This document shows positions 42,997-46,628 of a stretch of 46,628 nucleotides of DNA, piece after piece (the first letter of the stretch is position 1; each line of letters opens with the position of its first letter). The stretch comes from an uncultured Muribaculaceae bacterium (lineage in GTDB: Bacteria; Bacteroidota; Bacteroidia; Bacteroidales; Muribaculaceae): NCBI GenBank assembly GCA_910584365.1, contig CAJUAF010000020.1, positions 1 through 46,628 on the forward strand, written 5' to 3'. A program made the position numbers and the translations under genes. The notes under the pieces are model-generated. The model did no database searches. It saw only the letters and a list, made by a program, of their open reading frames with translations, and was not told the DNA's origin.

Positions 42997-45246
42997 ATGC
43001 TTACACATATCAGACATATCCTTTGCGGTCTATCCGCCGGTCTCCTGACGGCTGTCGCCATGACAGCCGGGGAGGTGCCGGTCTACCTCGATGAGTCGCG
43101 GGATATCGAATCCCGCATCGACGATGCCCTGGCCCGCATGACAACGGCCGAGAAGGTAGCGATACTCCATGCCCAGTCGAAATTCTCCTCTCCGGGCGTA
43201 CCGCGCCTGGGTATTCCCGGCATATGGACCACCGACGGTCCCCACGGCATCCGTCCGGAAGTCCTCTGGGACGAATGGGACCAGGCCGGATGGACCAATG
43301 ACTCCTGCGTGGCTTTCCCGGCCCTGACCTGCCTGGCGGCCACATGGAACCCGGAGACCGCCCTACTCTACGGGCGCTCGATCGGCCAGGAGGCCCGCTA
43401 CCGCGGCAAGGACGTCATCCTCGGCCCCGGCGTGAACATCTACCGCACACCCCTGAACGGGCGCAATTTCGAATACATGGGCGAGGATCCCTACCTGGCC
43501 TCCCGGATGGTGGTACCCTATATCAAGGGGGTACAGGAAAACGGTGTGGCTGCCTGCGTAAAACATTTCGCCCTGAACAACCATGAGCGTAACCGCCACA
43601 CCACCAATGTTATAATCGATGACCGCACCCTCTATGAGATCTATCTGCCCGCGTTCAGGGCAGCTGTGAAAGAGGGGGGCGCCTGGACAATTATGGGAGC
43701 CTATAACCTCTATCAGGACCAGCATCTTTGTCACAACTCCCGGATGCTCAACGATATCCTCAAAGGGGAATGGGGCTTCGACGGAGCCGTCATCAGCGAC
43801 TGGGGAGGAACCCACGACACGGCCGAGGCCATCACCAACGGCCTGGACATGGAATTCGGCTCCTGGACCAACGGACTGAGCAACGGCGCCAGCAATGCCT
43901 ACGACAACTACTACCTGGCCCATCCCTACCTGCGCAAGCTCCAGGACGGGACAGCCGACTCCAGAGTGCTTGATGACAAAGCGCGGCGTGTGCTGCGGCT
44001 TATCTTCCGCACGTCGATGAACCGCAACCGTCCATACGGCTCGCTCTGCAGCGACGGGCATTATGCCGCCGCCAGGCAAATCGGCAACGACGGCATCGTA
44101 CTGCTTAAAAACGACCGGAAAGTGCTTCCGCTCCTCACTGACTCGCCCAAACGCATCCTCGTGGTCGGTGAAAACGCCATAAAGATGATGACCGTGGGGG
44201 GAGGCTCCTCCTCCCTGAAGGTCCAGCGGGAGATTTCCCCCCTGGACGGCATCCGCGCGGCCGCCTCGACCTGCAATGCGACGGTAGACTATGCCCGCGG
44301 CTACGTGGGTGATGTCACCGGAGAATACAATGGCGTAGTGACGGGGCAGGACCTCACCGATTCCCGCACACCGGCCGAACTGATAGCGGAAGCCGTCGAC
44401 AAAGCCGCCGGAGCCGACTATGTGATCTTCGTCGGAGGTCTCAACAAGAGCGCCGGTCAGGACTGCGAAGACGCCGACCGGGAAGCCCTGGGACTTCCCT
44501 ACGGTCAGGACGCCGTAATTTCGGCTCTGGCGAAGACGAACCCCAACCTTGTGGTGGTCAATGTAAGCGGCAATGCCGTGGCGATGCCCTGGGTGAAGGA
44601 GGTTCCGGCCATCGTGCAGGCCTGGTTCCTCGGTTCCGAAGGGGGTAACTCCGTGGCCGACGTGCTTTTCGGAAAGGTCAACCCCTCGGGAAAACTGCCG
44701 ATGACTTTCCCGGCCAGACTGGAGGATGTGGCTGTCCATGCCCTGACGGACAATTATCTCGGCACCAAGCGCCCGGATTCGGATATCTGGGACGCCGAAT
44801 ACAAGGAAGGGGTACTGGTTGGTTACCGTTGGTTCGACACCCGGAAAATCAAGCCTCTGTTCCCCTTCGGACACGGACTTAGCTACACAACGTTTGCCTA
44901 CGGACGTCCGCGCGTCGACCGCAAAAAACTTCTTGCGGGAGAAACCCTGACAATCACCGTCCCGGTGACCAACACCGGTGACCGTGAGGGAGCCGAGGTG
45001 GTACAGTTGTATGTCTCTGACGTAAAAGCTCCCGTAGTGCGTCCCGCCAAAGAACTTAAAGGTTTCAGCAAGATAAGTCTTGCCCCCGGGGAGACGCGCG
45101 AAGTCAGCTTCACGATCTCTCCCGAAGACCTGGCATACTTCGACGCCGCGGCCCATCAGTGGGTGACCCACCCGGGCAAATATCAGGCCCATGTGGCTTC
45201 GTCGGCTACCGACATAGCGGCCACAGTTCCGTTCACTTTCGAATAA
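42997..45246 (+). CDS. GH3 beta-glucosidase, exported
   Basis: Periplasmic exo-acting retaining glucosidase that would split imported gluco-oligosaccharides to glucose. It has a signal peptide (about 1-24) without a lipobox cysteine at the cleavage site. The GH3 N-terminal barrel contains LGIPGIWTTDGPHGIRP, GPGVNIYRTPLNGRNFEYMGEDPYL (in pieces), VAACVKHFALNNHE and the nucleophile Asp268 in GAVISDWGGTHD. The C-terminal alpha/beta domain includes VGENA, VGGGSSSLK, and the likely acid/base Glu491 in DCEDADREALGLP. GSEGGNSVADVLFGKVNPSGKLPMTFP is typical, and a fibronectin III-like end (VTNTGDREGAEVVQLYVSD) closes it. At 749 residues it is full length. It is the last gene of the operon, with its start two bases after the preceding stop. 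Confidence 0.95.
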   Translation: MLTHIRHILCGLSAGLLTAVAMTAGEVPVYLDESRDIESRIDDALARMTTAEKVAILHAQSKFSSPGVPRLGIPGIWTTDGPHGIRPEVLWDEWDQAGWTNDSCVAFPALTCLAATWNPETALLYGRSIGQEARYRGKDVILGPGVNIYRTPLNGRNFEYMGEDPYLASRMVVPYIKGVQENGVAACVKHFALNNHERNRHTTNVIIDDRTLYEIYLPAFRAAVKEGGAWTIMGAYNLYQDQHLCHNSRMLNDILKGEWGFDGAVISDWGGTHDTAEAITNGLDMEFGSWTNGLSNGASNAYDNYYLAHPYLRKLQDGTADSRVLDDKARRVLRLIFRTSMNRNRPYGSLCSDGHYAAARQIGNDGIVLLKNDRKVLPLLTDSPKRILVVGENAIKMMTVGGGSSSLKVQREISPLDGIRAAASTCNATVDYARGYVGDVTGEYNGVVTGQDLTDSRTPAELIAEAVDKAAGADYVIFVGGLNKSAGQDCEDADREALGLPYGQDAVISALAKTNPNLVVVNVSGNAVAMPWVKEVPAIVQAWFLGSEGGNSVADVLFGKVNPSGKLPMTFPARLEDVAVHALTDNYLGTKRPDSDIWDAEYKEGVLVGYRWFDTRKIKPLFPFGHGLSYTTFAYGRPRVDRKKLLAGETLTITVPVTNTGDREGAEVVQLYVSDVKAPVVRPAKELKGFSKISLAPGETREVSFTISPEDLAYFDAAAHQWVTHPGKYQAHVASSATDIAATVPFTFE

Positions 45247-45257
45247 TCCGCAGGCCG

Positions 45258-45299
45258 GAGTCCGAGAATCCTCGTTCCCTCGGGGAGTCGCCCGGACTC
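45258..45299 (+). terminator. Possible terminator hairpin at the end of the PUL operon
   Basis: GAGTCCG (45258-45264) pairs with CGGACTC (45293-45299) across a long, partly paired loop, 11 bases after the GH3 stop. A T-run is missing, so efficiency is doubtful. The rest of the gap up to 45423 shows no gene. Confidence 0.35.
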
Positions 45300-45423
45300 G
45301 GGCCCAAGGGCGGGACCCGCGACGGGGGTCGATATTTCGTCACAGAGGGTATGAAATTCTGCAAAATGCAGTATGTCAGCCACTAAATTTAGCGAAAGTA
45401 TCTGTTGATTCCATAAAAGTGTT

Positions 45424-45431
45424 TAACTTTG
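45424..45431 (+). promoter_or_regulatory. -7 box of the secreted protein gene
   Basis: TAACTTTG matches TAnnTTTG. A weak -33 (TCTG, 45401-45404) lies 19 bases upstream. Transcription would begin near 45438, about 57 bases before the ATG at 45495. This shows the last gene can be expressed separately from the PUL. Confidence 0.65.
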
Positions 45432-45494
45432 AGGCATCGATACGACATCATTCATTCTTATCATAATCTATTAACTAAACCTAAAATCAACAAC

Positions 45495-46364
45495 ATGAAG
45501 AAAATTTTTACTCTTCTGGCAGCTGCTCTTTCCGCAGCAGCAACCGTTTCCGCAGCCGATGTATGGTCAATGCCGGGCAGCTACAATGGCTGGAGTCTCG
45601 AAAACAACATTCTGACCGAGGCCGACGGTAAGTTCACCCTCCATCTCGACAAACTCGAAGGGGAGTTCAAGTTCGTCAAATATGACTTTGACGGCACCCA
45701 CAACTGGGACAACGAATGGGGAGGCAACGGCAGCCCCATCAGCCCCATCACCCCCGGCACCCCCTATTCAGCAGTTCTCAAGGGCAGCAACCTCTCCATC
45801 GCCGGCAAAAGCCCTATACTTGAGGATGTGACCGTCACTCTGACCCCCGGCGACAACTCCCTTTCCGTTCTGATTCAGGCCGCCAGAGTTATCGAACAGG
45901 GCGACCTCTGGTATCTCGTGGGCGACGCTCCCCTGAACTGGGATATGCCAACAACAAATGTGTTTACCAAAGGTGAGGGAAATGTCTACACATTCTCTCT
46001 GACCGGCGAAGTCACCAAGACTTTCAAGTTCGTCAAGAACGGTTCATGGGCCAACTCCTACACCACCGAAGGCACCATCGAACTCAATAAAGACTACACT
46101 GTCGCCGCCCCCAAAGACCCCGCTGACAACATGAGTCCCGCCGAAGGTCCCTGGGTCAACCCCGTCTTCACACTTGTTGACAATGGCGACGCCGGCATCA
46201 CCTTCAAGGTAACCGCTTCCGGCGCCGGCGTAGAAGCCGTGGAAGCCGACGACGCCAATGCCCCCGTCCTCTACTACAACCTCCAGGGCCAGCGCGTAGC
46301 CAACCCCGAAAAGGGTCTCTACATCCGCGTTCAGGGGGACAAAGCCACCAAAGTAGCCCTCTGA
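45495..46364 (+). CDS. Secreted two-domain beta-sandwich protein with sorting-type tail
   Basis: Function unknown. A signal peptide (MKKIFTLLAAALSAAATVSA) is followed by two short beta domains of similar pattern. The first (about 21-125) has MPGSYNGWSLENN and FKFVKYDFDGTHNWDNEWGG; the second (about 135-215) has VGDAPLNWDMPTTN, TFSLTGEVTKTFKFVKNGSW. Both look like carbohydrate-binding sandwiches of the SusE/SusF or glycogen-binding type (an NGW motif and aromatic strands). The C-terminus, LYYNLQGQRVANPEKGLYIRV, resembles the end segment common on Bacteroidales secreted proteins and may be a sorting signal. No catalytic motif is seen. It lies 248 bases after the PUL and may be an added glycan-binding factor, which is an inference from position. 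Confidence 0.8.
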   Translation: MKKIFTLLAAALSAAATVSAADVWSMPGSYNGWSLENNILTEADGKFTLHLDKLEGEFKFVKYDFDGTHNWDNEWGGNGSPISPITPGTPYSAVLKGSNLSIAGKSPILEDVTVTLTPGDNSLSVLIQAARVIEQGDLWYLVGDAPLNWDMPTTNVFTKGEGNVYTFSLTGEVTKTFKFVKNGSWANSYTTEGTIELNKDYTVAAPKDPADNMSPAEGPWVNPVFTLVDNGDAGITFKVTASGAGVEAVEADDANAPVLYYNLQGQRVANPEKGLYIRVQGDKATKVAL

Positions 46365-46395
46365 TCTTCCACCGCATCCAATCCAATTTTCAATA

Positions 46396-46468
46396 GCCGA
46401 GGCAACCACGGGAGTCCGGGACACGGGTCTGATGCCCCCACTCTCCGCCGGTTGCCCCGGCTTTTTTT
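46396..46468 (+). terminator. Strong intrinsic terminator after the secreted protein gene
   Basis: GCCGAGGCAACC (46396-46407) pairs with GGTTGCCCCGGC (46450-46461) with a single A-C mismatch, and is followed by TTTTTTT. The loop is long (42 bases). It closes the transcript before the tRNA promoter. Confidence 0.88.
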
Positions 46469-46506
46469 GCTTTTTTTGCGGCGGATGAAAAAAAATTGCT
46501 CAAAAT

Positions 46507-46538
46507 ATTGCGGGAATCAAAATAAAAGCGTAATTTTG
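46507..46538 (+). promoter_or_regulatory. Promoter of the tRNA-Asn gene
   Basis: A -33-like ATTG (46507-46510) is followed after 20 bases by TAATTTTG (46531-46538), which fits TAnnTTTG. Transcription would begin near 46545, about 34 bases before the mature tRNA end. Confidence 0.7.
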
Positions 46539-46578
46539 CAACGCAAAAGCCCGGAGGGGCATTATAAAAGTTTGCAAT

Positions 46579-46628
46579 GCTTCAGTAGCTCAGTTGGTTA
46601 GAGCACCTGACTGTTAATCAGGGGGTCG
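46579..46628 (+). tRNA. tRNA-Asn (anticodon GTT), 3' part cut by window edge
   Basis: A 7-base acceptor half (46579-46585) is followed by TA, a D arm (GCTC-loop-GAGC), and an anticodon arm CCTGA-CTGTTAA-TCAGG with GTT at 46613-46615. GTT reads asparagine codons. The T arm and 3' acceptor strand lie beyond the window. Confidence 0.93.

Noticed and set aside
1..46628. CRISPR array, diversity-generating retroelement, rRNA operon or toxin-antitoxin pair
   Set aside because: No regular spaced repeats, reverse transcriptase, rRNA-like stretch or convincing small gene pair was seen on either strand.

Overview
The window looks like the chromosome of a high-GC Bacteroidales bacterium, most likely Muribaculaceae or a close relative. 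This rests on Bacteroidota-type promoters (-7 box TAnnTTTG, seen before at least seven transcription units), the lack of Shine-Dalgarno sites, SusC/SusD pairs, acidic lipoprotein export tails after the lipobox cysteine, and Bacteroidales families such as the DUF6377-type membrane regulator. The species call is an inference.

Layout. 1-3.4 kb: the cut 5' part of an IS4-family transposase lies against the 3' end of a long C5-cytosine DNA methyltransferase gene, whose C-terminus may be shortened by the insertion. 3.5-12.4 kb: a leftward MacA/MacB/TolC-like export operon (adaptor, ATPase, four permeases in two paralogous pairs, outer membrane channel). It has a near-consensus sigma-54 promoter and an upstream perfect palindrome plus direct repeats that look like activator sites. 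12.5-15.8 kb: a rightward group of a glutaminyl-cyclase-like M28 lipoprotein, SufE and a POT peptide transporter, closed by a strong terminator. 15.9-26.4 kb: an exopolysaccharide/capsule locus (Wza-like exporter, Wzc-like tyrosine autokinase, Wzy-like polymerase, Wzx flippase, GT4, acyltransferase 3, then GT4 and GT2 on the opposite strand).

26.4-30.8 kb: an intact-looking phage terminase large subunit and an unrecognised 810-residue beta-rich protein, with no other phage genes, on the same strand as the two glycosyltransferases. 30.9-32.6 kb: a SulP anion transporter, divergent from the next locus. 32.9-45.2 kb: a polysaccharide utilisation locus in the order membrane regulator, SusC, SusD, GH30, surface glycan-binding lipoprotein, GH3. 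This order and enzyme set fit a beta-1,6-glucan (fungal cell wall) locus: GH30 cuts the backbone at the cell surface, SusCD imports the oligosaccharides, and periplasmic GH3 releases glucose. 45.4-46.4 kb: a separately transcribed secreted beta-sandwich protein with a sorting-tail-like C-terminus and a strong terminator. A partial tRNA-Asn ends the window.

Most likely little-described parts: the orphan terminase/810-residue pair next to surface polysaccharide genes, and the sigma-54 control region of the duplicated-permease exporter. No CRISPR array, rRNA or complete prophage was seen.
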